Assembly (NCBI GenBank): GCA_021229015.1
Contig: CM037788.1
Location: 57,099,525-57,163,524 of the forward strand
Length of the DNA stretch: 64,000 nucleotides
Reading direction: 5' to 3'
DNA from: Solen grandis
Lineage: Eukaryota; Mollusca; Bivalvia; Adapedonta; Solenidae
The notes under the pieces are model-generated. The model had not been told where the DNA came from. It ran no database searches and saw only the letters and a list, made by a program, of their open reading frames with translations. This document shows positions 34,625-45,500 of the stretch, piece after piece. The position numbers and the translations under genes are program-made. Positions within the stretch are counted from its first letter, which is position 1. Every line of letters starts with the position of its first letter.

Positions 34625-35446
34625 TAGGATCTAACTTGTCCGTCATCAAACACTGTGTAAAAATATCTGATGGAACAGGTTTAACCAGGACAAAGAGGCA
34701 ACCAATGGGCAGACTTACTGGGAGAATTCAATCATCTGTCATAGGTAATCAGGAGTGGGAGGGGTATCAATAAAATATTGGCAGAAGGAAATTGTCAGAC
34801 ATGGCGCCATTTGGATATGTATGGGTTGGGGTGGGCAGGGGCAGAAATGAGAAATATTCCAGTCTGACTCAAATAATATAAACCTGGAAACAACTGTTGC
34901 TGTGATATAAAACAGATGCCGAGCTTTATCAAGAGAAATAATCTTTTCCATGCATCAAATATGTTAAAAAAGTAACAGGCGAAAGTAAAAAATGGACAGA
35001 GAGCATGGTTTTAGGGCATATATCAAGATTAAAGACAAATGATATTGGTACTGCTTTGTTATTTCAAAATAAAAAAATAAATCCTGAAATTTTAAGCTAG
35101 ATTTATAGCTTTATTTTTGGAGATTAAATTGTTTTTGAAGATTAAACCTCCTCAACCATGTTCAATTTAAAGATAAAATGGTCCGCACATGTTGGTGCAA
35201 CAGGAACAATTTGAATATGGGATTTCCTGTCGTATGTAATTTCGTTTTGATAAAACTTTTATTGTTTCCTGTCATGATCCTAGAACAATTGATAATTAAT
35301 AAATGATACAACCCTTAGGGCTCAAGTGGTGACCTTATAGATACTCGCTTCATTAAGTACTGTATTGTGCCTTATACTGGGAGAACAAGACCTAATGGTA
35401 TTATGGATGGGGTTTGTTTTTTCATGTTTCTTTTTTCATCAAATGT
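34625..35446. other. Non-coding, nothing recognised
   Basis: Unique-looking DNA. The 70-codon minus frame at 34739..34951 shows no recognised motif. Confidence 0.45.
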
Positions 35447-35745
35447 AGGTCAAAGGTCAAGGTCAACATATAATGAAGAGGTCCATTCACTTAAGCAACT
35501 GTCCAAATATTGTAGCAATCCAATGAAGCACATTTAAGTTATAGCAGATTAACCAAAAGGTAAACCTGTCCAGATGCAGCTTTTTTCATAAAAAAGTTGG
35601 TCAAAGGTCAAGGTGAAGGTCACAAGGTCAACTGCATAATGTAGAGGTCCATCCACTGAAGCAACTGTCTAAATATTAAAGAAATCCAATGAAGAACATA
35701 GAAGTAGCAGATGAAATAAAAGGTTAACCTGAGTGGACACCAGAT
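35447..35745. repeat. Two tandem units of about 150 bp with stacked AGGTCA motifs
   Basis: Each unit starts with overlapping half-sites: AGGTCAAAGGTCAAGGTCA at 35447..35465 and a related run at 35599..35632. Then AGAGGTCCATYCACTKAAGC and ATCCAATGAAG follow. The second unit continues into GAGTGGACACCAGATGCCCG. Confidence 0.8.
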
Positions 35746-35958
35746 GCCCGCTGAAATGCGCCCGCCGGACATCACTAATTTAAAGAACGGCAAATTTTCC
35801 TTGAAAAACCCGTCCAAAAATAAGTTTTCCCAAAGTTATACAAAATTTGTAGATCATCTGGACATTGGTACATTATATAGATAGAAAATATTACCCATCC
35901 AACCAAAAGTGTCTTATCTGACCATGTTCTCTCACAGAGTTGTTCCCATAAAACTGCA

Positions 35959-36185
35959 TTAACCCTTTCCCTCATATAGACTCATTTTAACGCACTCAAT
36001 AGGTACCACATAAAGCTTGATCTGCAGAAAACTACACTTAAACCTTACCAAATTTAATTATTAAGTCCGCATTTCCAGACCACCGAGGAGCAGCGAACAG
36101 CATAAAACCTGATCAGCCTGCGAGTTACTCGCAGGCTGATCTGGTTTTATGCTGTTCACATAGGTCTTTTCATGGTGTCCTCTAA
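35959..36185 (-). mobile_element. palMITE copy 10, one end lost
   Basis: The left TTAA end is intact and the hairpin intact except for one stem change near the base (GTTCACAT). The right side stops at TGTCCTCTA and joins AAAACTTACTTTGACATAAC, then the ACCCTGATCAGACAGCT segment. Confidence 0.93.
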
Positions 36186-36487
36186 AACTTACTTTGACAT
36201 AACAGAGAAGACCCTGATCAGACAGCTTGTTAAACTGTTTGTTCACACAAAAGTCAAGCTTTGATCCTACACAGTCTGCATAGCAAAGAAGATTTCATTG
36301 TTTCATGCACTATTTTATGTTCCTGAAATAAATTTCCATCAAGTCAAAACTGTGTACATGAATATTTATGGGGTTAAGAGTTGACATTAATATTTATACA
36401 TCTTGCCAGATGACAGGATATAAAGATCAGAAACATTTCAGATTGATCACCTCATATGCAATACTGTTATAGAGTTAACAACTGTAT

Positions 36488-36866
36488 TGGCAGTATTTCA
36501 GAGGCACATGGAGAGAACCACAAACCTACCACAAGCCAGTAGGAAGGTCTCCTCACACTAACCTACCACAAGCCAGTAGGAAGGTCTCCTCACACTAAGC
36601 TAACACAAGCCAGTAGGAAGGTCTCCTCACACTAACCTACCACAAGCCAGTAGGAAGGTCTCCTCACACTAACCTACCACAAGCCAGTAGGAAGGTCTCC
36701 TCACACTAACCTACCACAAGCCAGTAGGAAGGTCTCCTCACACTAACCTACCACAAGCCAGTAGGAAGGTCTCCTCACACTAACCTACCACAAGCCAGTA
36801 GGAAGGTCTCCTCACACTAACCTATGTCAAGCCAGTAGGAAGGTCTCCTTACACTAACCTAGCACA
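36488..36866 (-). repeat. 37 bp minisatellite derived from a SINE-C segment, 9 copies
   Basis: The unit has AACCTACCACAAGCCAGTAG then GAAGGTCTCCTCACACT, which matches the SINE-C interior seen at 37985..38021 (GACCTACCGCAAGCCAGCTG then GAAGGCTTCCTCACA). Remnant SINE tail (GGCAGTATTTCAGAGG) precedes it at 36488. Units are nearly identical, so the amplification is recent. Confidence 0.93.
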
Positions 36867-36960
36867 AGAGAGGAGAGAGGAGGGGGGCAAGAAAGGAAAA
36901 AAGAACAAGAAAAAAGTGCTCATGAAAGAAGGGGGAGGGGGAGAGATACAGAGAACAAGA

Positions 36961-37415
36961 AGCAAGAGTGCTGGTTATCGCAAAATACACCAGTCCTGCA
37001 ATTTCATCAATTCAAGGGTCATAACCTTGGAGTGTCTTGAACATTCTGACTAGTTTTCAAATTTAATTGATATACTGTGCCAAAGTTTGGTAAAGATCAG
37101 TTCACATTTGGCAGTGTTAAAGAGCAGACACTGTTAATTTTGCAATTTTTCATCAATTCAAGGGACATAATTCTGGATTGTTTGAGACAGTTTGGCTGTT
37201 TATCCAACTTGGTTGAGATATTTTGTCCATTCACATTGTAACCAAGTTTGGTAAATATCAGTTCATGTTAGAGAGCGGACACTGTTTATTCAGGCATTTT
37301 TCATCCTTCAAGGGCAGTTACTCCAGAGTGTCTATTATAATCTGGCTGGTTATCAAACTTGCTGATTTATTGTGCCCATTTGCATTGTGACCAAGTTTGG
37401 TAAAGAACAGTTCAT
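36961..37415 (+). repeat. Degenerate tandem repeat, about 130 bp units, interrupted by SINE-A
   Basis: Three to four units with TTCAAGGG[T/A]CATAA, AAGTTTGGTAAAGATCAGTT and AGAGCAGACACTGTT. The last unit continues after the SINE at 37741..37800. Confidence 0.8.
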
Positions 37416-37428
37416 GTTTGATTGAGTT

Positions 37429-37740
37429 TGTTTGTTTGTATGTTGGGTTTAACATCCCACCAACAGTATTTCAGTCATTTGGAGACGATGTCTACTTGAG
37501 ACAGATATAGTGCTGCCACACTGCAGTATCAAGCCGTAGACATGTGGCATGATACCACACCCAGTCACATTATCCTGACACCAGGCCAACCATCCTGCAA
37601 CTACCCTTATATGCTGAGCGCCAAGCAAGGGAGCTATAACAGTACCATTTTTTACAACTTTGGTATGTCGCGACCGGGGATCGAACCTACGACCTCCCGC
37701 TCCTGAGGCGGACGCTCTAACCACTCGGCCACTGGGGACG
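37429..37740 (-). mobile_element. SINE-A, full length with target duplication
   Basis: Flanked by 13 bp direct repeats GTTTGATTGAGTT (37416..37428) and GTTTGTTTGAGTT (37741..37753). On the minus strand: box A GTGGCCGAGTGGTTAGAGCG, anticodon-like CTCAGGAGCGG, box B GGTTCGATCCCC, the SINE-A body, the CCAAATGACTGAAATACTGT tail and a short repeat tail. The head most resembles a serine/leucine type tRNA. Confidence 0.95.
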
Positions 37741-37862
37741 GTTTGTTTGAGTTAAAGAGCTGACAACATCAGTGGATGCTGCCAACCCACCCACCACAGG
37801 TTAATCCATAATATGTCCTTTCATTTGACATGTGTATAAAAAGTACTCATGAAAGAAAGAGA

Positions 37863-38094
37863 GTTGTTGTTGTTGTATTGGGGTTTACCGTCACTGCGAT
37901 AGTATTTCAATCATATAGCGACGTCCAGCTAATTACAGGTGGAGGAAGACCCCGAGTACACAGAGGTACCCAGGTAGAACCACTGACCTACCGCAAGCCA
38001 GCTGGAAGGCTTCCTCACATGAAAAATCCCAAGTCCCAAGAGGGGCTGAGAGATTTGTAGTCCACGACTGTAACTGCTCGGCCATGGCGGCCAC
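37863..38094 (-). mobile_element. SINE-C, near full length
   Basis: Minus strand: tRNA-like start GGTGGCCGCCATGGCCGAGC at about 38094, then the SINE-C body and tail (ATACTATCGCAGTGACGG), ending in a (CAA)n-type tail. The TTC-box B region is partly deleted compared with 61083..61160. Confidence 0.88.
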
Positions 38095-39337
38095 CAAAGA
38101 CAGAGAGGGGGAGGGAAGAAGAAACAGAATTTTAGAGAAGCAATAATGAGTAATTGCCAGCGAGAGAGAGAAAACAAAAAGGAGAGAGATTTATTACTAG
38201 CATAACAAATAAAACTATATTACTGCTGCCATTCACTAATATTTGTCATCTGTTGGTTGAAAAGAATCTGATGTAAGATGAAAAGAAAGAATTATCACAC
38301 ACAAGAACACAGAGAGCTTTTCTTGACTTATATTAATATAAATTCAATTTATGAAACCTGAAATAAGATATAATAGATATGTAAGCAACTGACCTTCTAA
38401 TTCTTTCAATTCTTTATAATTTCCACTGTCTGATTTATTCATCTTTTGCTTTTTGGGAAAAAGATGGGCTCCAAACAGAACATACGAAGGTTATCTCAAA
38501 TGCACTTTATGTAGATTACTCTAAAATATTAGACAAGTCTTTCTACACTTATGGATTAAAATACAGTCAGTTATCCATGTAAGTAATAACAAATTCCAAA
38601 ACATTGTCACATATCTTTCAACCCTGTCCCATGACCCCAAGATTAAGAAATTAATATCAACAAAATCAATAGAAAATCCCAAACATATTCCGAAATAGTA
38701 CAAATATTTTTTTTCTACACAAAAGGTTTACCAAACATTTTATTCTACTAACATTTCTTGTCCAGTCGATTTCTAGTGATAGACTGGGACTAAAGAAAAC
38801 GTTTTTATATGGGATAAATGAACCAGTCTGTCAACAGTCAGGTGACTTAGGTTTATAATTTTAAGTGTCATGACTCAGCAACCCCCCCTCCCCCCAAAAA
38901 AAAAATAGCAAACTATGGAACACATCAGTTTTGTGAAAACTTTAAATGAATACATTTGTCTGAAATACCACTGAACAGTAAAGCCCTACCTTTCTTATTC
39001 AAGACTTTAGGTCAACAGCTAACAAACAGCATCATAAAATAAACCATGCGCTCCCTTGTGTAAACCAAGTAAACCATTGACTTCCTGTGATCCCAGTGTA
39101 TTGGATAGCCTGTTAGTCAATTTGACTACATATGTAAACACTGGGAAGGTCTAGAGTCACATTTATATGATATGCATTCAATTTGGACTGAGTTGTATTA
39201 ATGAGTTTAAAACAGTATAAAGACAGATCAAACTGAAAGTAATAAGAAAACATTTAACAGCTTGGAAAGTGCTACAGTGCTGCTTCCTCACTTCTAAACC
39301 ATTATAATGCTGATGTGTTTGCTTTATATGACACAAT
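38095..39337. other. Non-coding; contains a fragment shared with 53 kb
   Basis: 38990..39165 is a diverged copy of the 300 bp unit at 53008 (shared ACCATGCGCTCCCTTGTGTA-type and CCCAGTGTA segments). The rest is unique-looking with a C/A run near 38881..38905. No gene is supported. Confidence 0.5.
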
Positions 39338-39579
39338 TTAACCCTTTTCCTCATATAGACTCATTTTGACGCACTCAATAGGTACCACATAAAGCCTGAT
39401 CTGCAGAAAAACACAGTTAAACCTTACCAAATTTAATTACAAAATCCTCATTTCCAGACCACTGAGGAGCAGCGAACAGCATAAAACCTGATCAGCCTGT
39501 GAGTTACTCGCAGGCTGATCTGGTTTTATGCTGTTTGCATAGGTCTTTTCATGGTGTCCTCTATGAGGGAAAGGGTTAA
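39338..39579 (-). mobile_element. palMITE copy 11, full length
   Basis: TTAA on both sides, 242 bp. Hairpin intact apart from CCTGTGAG and GTTTGC substitutions. Confidence 0.95.
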
Positions 39580-40029
39580 AGCAGCTCGTTCACAGATGTT
39601 CATTGACTAATAATCTGATTTAAAGCTATCTGTGTGTATTACATCTATCAATACCAATCTACAGATGCATGGTCATCCAATGTAACATTCTGTAACTGTA
39701 AAAATATGCTTTTTGTTTGCTCATGCACTTCAGGGAATTGAGGTTGAATTTAGAAAACAGTATCCACAAAGCAGGTGCTTTCTGTAAGGGCATTTGACAC
39801 TTTCATCAACATAGTGTCTTCACCACTCCTGGGTAGCGAATCTTAAGTCTTATTAAAAATTTAAGCCTGTGAAGTAAGTCCATGTGGAAAGAATGGATAT
39901 GATCAGTACATAATTCTAAATATATAGATTTCCTGTGATGGAGAAACTACACATTTTCCTGTGCAATGTGACCTACACTTGCCGGGTTTGTCAGGTAACA
40001 AAGACGTCACCAGTATTAATAATGGAGAG
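39580..40029. other. Non-coding, nothing recognised
   Basis: Unique-looking DNA between palMITE copy 11 and the LTR-like repeat. Confidence 0.45.
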
Positions 40030-41735
40030 TAGAAAAAATCAAAGCGCTGAAGGCACTGAAGTTGTGTGTGTTTCGAAGTGGAAAAGGGATTAGCAAGCTG
40101 CAGATATGCAGGATAACCCAGTTTTTGCCAGATACCAAACTTACATTGAATTAGATATGCGTATTTGGTATAAATCTTATAAACTGATGGCTGTAATACT
40201 GAAATAGGGAGAGTTACATTGGCGATATGCTAATTGTTAACAGTCCGTTGAAACAAATAGAGCATTCATCTTTAATTTCTTGTAATGACTTTGTAAACAC
40301 AAAATTAAAGCGTTGTTTGTTTTTTGTCAATTGCCTGAAATTTTGACCCCAGTTTATTACATTACTTTAATAAACAAAAGAAATGCGACATTACTGTTCT
40401 CTCAGTGCTATGATTTGTACTCTCAGTATCTTATATTACTGCAGTGTTTGTCAGATACCAAACTTATATTAAAAATATGAAAATTTGTTGTTTTAGATTT
40501 GTTTCCTTTTGATTTAGATATGCATACTTGGTATAAATCTTATAAACTGTAGGTTACAGAAATAGGGATAGTAACAGTGGCGATGAGCTAATTGTTAACA
40601 GTCCGTTGAAACAAATGATGCGTTCATCTTTAAGTTATGTAATGACTTTGTTAACACAAAGTTAAAGCAGGTTTTTTTGTCAATTTCTTGAATATTTGAC
40701 CCTAGTTTATTAAATTTACTTTGATAAACAAATTTCAAAGAAATGCAAAAACAGTTCTCTCAGCGCTATCAGCACTTTGATTTGAACTCTCAGTATCTTA
40801 TATAACCGAGCAACAGCACAGTCTCTATTTATAGATTCAAATATCAGTAGCTCGATCCTAAGCAACTTCGGATAGCAGATATACAGGTATTGGCCAGTCT
40901 CCACTGTTCTCAATGCCTTTTACAGGATAAAACAACAACATAACAATATATGCAAATTACCAGGCACAGCGTATATTTGGGACGCCACAGATTTCATTGA
41001 CAATATGCATACAAATTATACAAATAAATGTACGGTAATTTTATAAAAAAGGAAAAAAAACGTTCAATGAACTACCTACTGTACTCTGAGTATGTTCGAC
41101 ATCAAACATGCAACAGGACTTGCCCAGGCCAACAGAGATCAAAAACCTTATTTTAAGGAAAAACTGCTCTGGACCTGTGCCCATTTGTCAGTGTCCTGTC
41201 ACCAAGTGTTGGGCCGCACTTATAAAACCTTATTTAAACAAATATATAACTCGCAATAGGTATGTAAAACTCAATGCTATAAAGAAAAACACAAATAACC
41301 TGCATGCGTACGCAGTCACCGTCCTTAAGAGAAAATATCAATGTATTCAAAGAAATTTTAGGAAAAATTGGGAAAATAACCGTCTGATAGGTATGAGAGT
41401 GACCAGTAGATGACGAAAACCTCTACCCTTCTAAACACGTGCAAAACGTGCTCAACATTAACTTTCAACCAATCAGAAAAGCCGAAAAATGCAGACAATA
41501 TTTTCATGCTTTACTGGCAAAACGCGTAAAAATTCTATTTTATAGTGCATAAGATAACCCCTGGAGGTATCTGAGGTTGTTAGCTTGATGTGAAAATTAG
41601 TAAGTTATATGGATTTGCATCAGAATTTAAGCTTCCTATATGGATCATTGTAACACCACTAAATGACCGAAACCTGCACATCCACAATCCAAATTCACCT
41701 ACGAGCCACCATTGTAAAATTATATTTCACACACA
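40030..41735 (-). repeat. LTR-like dispersed repeat, copy B, with internal duplication and insert
   Basis: Reverse-oriented relative of 5171..5830. Three pieces match: 41541..41730, 40445..40905 and 40030..40440, the last two being tandem copies of the same part. The TATA-like box lies on the minus strand at 40825..40834 (CTATTTATAG as read on plus). About 640 bp at 40906..41540 is absent from copy A and holds a 101-codon plus frame (41108..41413) with no recognised domain, and a CCAAT-type motif (AACCAATCAGA) near 41470. Confidence 0.6.
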
Positions 41736-42099
41736 ACGTCACACACAACTAAAAATAACTTTATCTTTACTGACCATCTGTGAATGAGATGCTTTCAATT
41801 TCCAGTGATTTTCATACCTCAATGGCATCAATTCTTAGAACACATAAAGATACATGTTCATCATAAAAGCCTTTCATCTTTATACTTTTTTAATATAAAA
41901 CAAACTTTTGCACATGGTACATGTATTTCATGAAAGATGAAGAAAAAATAGTTGAAATTTGAGTTGTTTCCATAGTCAGTCTTTTGATCTCACATAAGGC
42001 CTTCCATTTTTATTCCTTTGTTTTATGAGTAGCCTAATATTCAAGGTAAGAGGATTATATGGGTCTGAACCATTTTCAGTGTTTTGTGTTTGCCTGCAT

Positions 42100-42460
42100 T
42101 TGTCCAAACAAAAGTTTTTCAGCCATTTGAGGCATGTGTTGCCTTGAGACAGATAACTAATGCTTCCATACTACGATGTACAATATGCAAGTGACATGAT
42201 ACGACAACCAGTCAAATTATCATGTCACCTGGAACTGAAGCTACCATCATAATTATATTTAACACCAAGCAAGGGAGATAATCAGCAGCATTTCGTCCAT
42301 TGAAAGCAACAAGGGGCTATCAGCCTTCTTTTTACATAATTATGCTGATAGCCCCTTCTGGCTTTCAATGGATGATTTTTAACTATTTTAGTATAGTCTT
42401 TGCCAGGGATTAAACCTATGACTCCTGGTTATGGGGTGTACGCTCTAGCCACCCAGGCAT
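42100..42460 (-). mobile_element. Old SINE-A copy disrupted by a hairpin insertion
   Basis: Diverged SINE-A: TTCAGCCATTTGAGGC tail, GTGACATGATACGACAACCA body, AACACCAAGCAAGGGAG, then a degenerate box B near 42410. The hairpin at 42296..42372 interrupts it. Confidence 0.75.
42296..42372. repeat. 77-base hairpin, 29 bp arms
   Basis: Left arm 42296..42324 and right arm 42344..42372 are inverted repeats with two mismatches; loop of 19 bases. The arm core is AAGGGGCTATCAGC. Compact and pre-miRNA-sized. Confidence 0.9.
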
Positions 42461-42505
42461 AAAACATTTAGACATATACTATTCTGCACTACTTGTCATA
42501 TCCTT

Positions 42506-42701
42506 TTAACCCTTTCCCTCATATAGACTCATTTTAACCCTTTCCCTCATATAGACTCATTTTAACCCTTTCCCTCATATAGACTCATTTTGACCCTTTC
42601 CCTCATATAGACTCATTTTAACCCTTTCCCTCATATAGACTCATTTTAACCCTTTCCCTCATATAGACTCATTTTATCCCTTTCCCTCATATAGACTCAT
42701 T
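42506..42701. repeat. 28 bp tandem repeat, 7 copies of a MITE terminus
   Basis: Each unit is TTAACCCTTTCCCTCATATA then GACTCATT. One unit has TTGA and one TTAT in place of TTAA, otherwise identical. Confidence 0.98.
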
Positions 42702-42772
42702 TTGACGCACTCAATAGGTACCACATAAAGCCTGATCTGCAGAAAACCACACTTAAACCATACCAAATTTAA

Positions 42773-44154
42773 CTAGAACTGTCGCCTAAGGGCTTACTAA
42801 TACCCCCCCGCAAGTGTTTTTGTCAAACATGGCTTTGGAGCATGAAATCAGAATTCTTGTATGCAACACTCCATCTTAATATACAGAGGACATATGTGCC
42901 AACTACATGGAAATCTAGTGATCCTTTGTAACACATACCTATGGATATACCTATGTCTATGGATAAATATCATTAAGATTCACTGAAATCTATCAATGGA
43001 AGAAAATTGTAAAACAAATACCATCAAAGGGACATATCTTTAAAACAGGGGGGAGGGGGGGGGGGGGGGGGTAACCCAATGTTATATAGAAAAAGCGCTA
43101 CTACAATGTCTAAGGTTGAATGACAGCAAGTTTCATTGAAATCCCTCCAGTAGTTTAGGAGGAGTAGTCTGCAGAAAATTGTAAAGCAAAAATCATCAAA
43201 GGGGCATAACTATAAAAAAGGGAGGTAATCCAATGGGAGGAGTAGTCTGCAGAAAATTGTAAAGCAAAAATCATCAAAGGGGCATAACTATAATAAAGGG
43301 AGGTAATCCAATGTTATATAACTAACACATGCTTCTACAATGTCTAAGGATGAATGGCAGCAAGTTTCATCAAAATCCTTCCAGTAGTTTAGGCGAAGTA
43401 GTCCGCAGAAGTTTGTAAAGCAAAAATCATCAAAGGGGCATAACTTGGAAAATAGGGGAGGTAATCCAAATGATATATAGATAACGCGCTTATACAATGT
43501 CTAAGGATCATTGACAGCAAGTATCATTAAAATCCTTCCAGTAGTTTAGGCGGAGTAGTCCGCAGAAGTTTGTAATGCAAAAATCATCAAAGGGGCATAA
43601 ATTGGTAAATAGGGGAGTAATCAATGCTATATAGATAACGCGCTTATGCAATGTCTAAGGATCATTGCCAGCAAGTTTCATCAAAATCCTTCCAGTAGTT
43701 TAGAAGGAGTAGTCCGCAGAAGTTTGTAATGCAAAAATCATCAAAGGGCATAACTTGGTAAATAGGGAGGTAACCAATGCATATATAGATAACGCGCTGC
43801 TACAATGTCTAAGGATCATTGACAGCAAGTATCATTAAAATCCTTCCAGTAGTTTAGGCGAGTAGTCCGCAGAAGTTTGTAATGCAAAAATCATCAAAGG
43901 GGCATAACTTGGTAAATAGGGGAGTAACTCAATGCTATATAGAAACGCGCTAATACAATGTCTAAGGAATCATTGCCAGCAAGTTCATCAAAATCCTTCC
44001 AGAAGTTTAGGAGGATAGTCCGCAGAATTTTGTGTCATAAAAACGGACGTACGGACAACGGACGTAACAGACGGACGGACAGACGGACGACGGACGACGG
44101 ACAACCTGATATCCAGTATTACCCCCCCCTAACTTCGTTTGCGGGTGGGTATAA
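42773..44154. mobile_element. Nested 1.38 kb element with internal about 155 bp tandem units
   Basis: Inserted in palMITE copy 12. Near the ends are inverted AATACCCCCCCGCAA and TTTGCGGGTGGGTATAA segments. The core is about six units with AGTAGTCCGCAGAAGTTTGT, AAATCATCAAAGGGGCATAA and ACAATGTCTAAGGATCATTG, followed by a (GGAC)n-type run at 44042..44105. A G-homopolymer lies at 43048..43071. No coding frame. Confidence 0.85.
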
Positions 44155-44683
44155 TATATAAAGTCCTCATTTTCCAGACACTGAGGACAGCGAGCAGCAT
44201 AAAACCTGATCAGCCTGCGAGTTACTCGCAGGCTGATCTGGTTTTATGCTGTTCGCATAGGTCTTTTCATGGTTTCCTCTATGAGGGAAAGGGTTAATAC
44301 TATCAACAACAAATTATCAATATTCCCCCACCATATTTATAGAACCTGGGGACCACATATAGGTGTGTTAGACAATAGACTCTGGATTACAAACACCAGT
44401 TTTTTCAAGTTTCATATAGGTGCAAATATATTTTCACCATTAGAAATATAGAATATTAATAGAATTACTATTGGGCTGCATACTTTTGCATGAAAACTTT
44501 GTACCAACATGTCTGGAAAAACCCATTTATTGTGAGGTCTCATCTGTCCAGTGGTACCCATGCTCAGGACCCCATATGTTTGGGGACATATGTAACAGAG
44601 AGAAAAAAATGTGCGGCTAGACCAAACTCCGAATCACAGACAGAGCTAACAGACTTCTTTCACAAGTTTCTCTCCTATTGTGA

Positions 44684-44868
44684 CTTGACTTGACTTGACT
44701 TTTTGAGTTTACCGTCGCTTCAACAGTATTTCAGTCATATAGCGACATCCAGCTAATTACAGGTGGAGGAAGACACCGAATGCACAAAGGCATCTGGGTA
44801 GAACCACCGACCTACCGCAAGCCAGCTGGAAGGCTTCCTCACATGAAAATCTGAACGACCCTGCCGGG
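44684..44868 (-). mobile_element. SINE-C with 13 bp target duplication
   Basis: Flanked by perfect TCTCCTATTGTGA at 44671..44683 and 44869..44881. The tail on the minus strand is a (AAGTC)n repeat, the body as in the other SINE-C copies. The tRNA head is missing, so the copy is 5' truncated. Confidence 0.95.
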
Positions 44869-45099
44869 TCTCCTATTGTGAACTATTAGTATAGTAACAA
44901 TTATTTTAATAGCTGTTTCAAAATATGGAAAGAAAAAAAATAAAATTGGTCAAACTTTAATTTTTTTTTTAAACCAGATTTTGGGAGATATGGAGGAAAA
45001 CTAAGCAATTACAGTTGAGGAGAAAGAGGTTATGACTAGTGTAAAACAAAAATTACATTGAACATTGGTTTCAGAGAAACTTTCTGTTTAATGTATACA

Positions 45100-45500
45100 T
45101 ATGGAAACAAGCCAACCCCCTTGGGGCCTGATTATTCAAGGGATTAAATTTACATGTTTTTAGCATTTATTGTAGAGGGCTGTAGTGCCAAGTAAAATCA
45201 AACTTATTTGTTTTATAGAAGATATTTGAAATTTTCTATATACATGTAGAGAACACATGGACACTTAAACCAACCCACTGGAGGCCTCACCTTTTATGGG
45301 AATAAGTTTAAGCATTATGGTAGAGGGTCATTAGGTGACCATTTGTGCCAGATGAAATCAAATTCTGACCATAATTGTTTCTGAGAAGAAGATTTTGTTT
45401 GTTTTTTTGTTATTTTTTTATAAAAATCTGTTGGTTGCTATGGCAACCAGAGTTCTAGATGAATTAAGTTTATTCTAGCAATATTTGTGAAAGTTCACCC
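45100..45500. repeat. Second block of the GGTGACCATTTGTGCCA repeat, about 2.5 units
   Basis: Same family as 6170..6780: GAGGCCTCACCTTTTATGGG, TTATGGTAGAGGGTCATTAG and GTGACCATTTGTGCCAGATG. Confidence 0.7.

Larger units (their letters stand above)
42506..44297 (-). mobile_element. palMITE copy 12, expanded terminus and nested insertion
   Basis: Starts with seven tandem copies of the 28 bp terminus (42506..42701), then the element body to about 42772, an unrelated insert (42773..44154), and the rest of the palMITE with its hairpin to TTAA at 44294..44297. The right part shows several single-base deletions relative to other copies. Confidence 0.93.

Noticed and set aside
37449..37724. 91-codon minus frame (repeat of similar frames at 13966 and elsewhere)
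   Set aside because: It is the SINE-A head and body read as protein.
37640..37740. Functional tRNA gene on the minus strand
   Set aside because: Box A and B are good, but the sequence continues into the SINE-A body, and the acceptor stem cannot be closed. It is a SINE head. Same conclusion at 50252, 55977, 61190 and 21035.
44042..44105. Telomeric or centromeric repeat
   Set aside because: The GGAC-rich run is a short simple repeat at the end of a mobile element and does not match TTAGGG-type telomere sequence.
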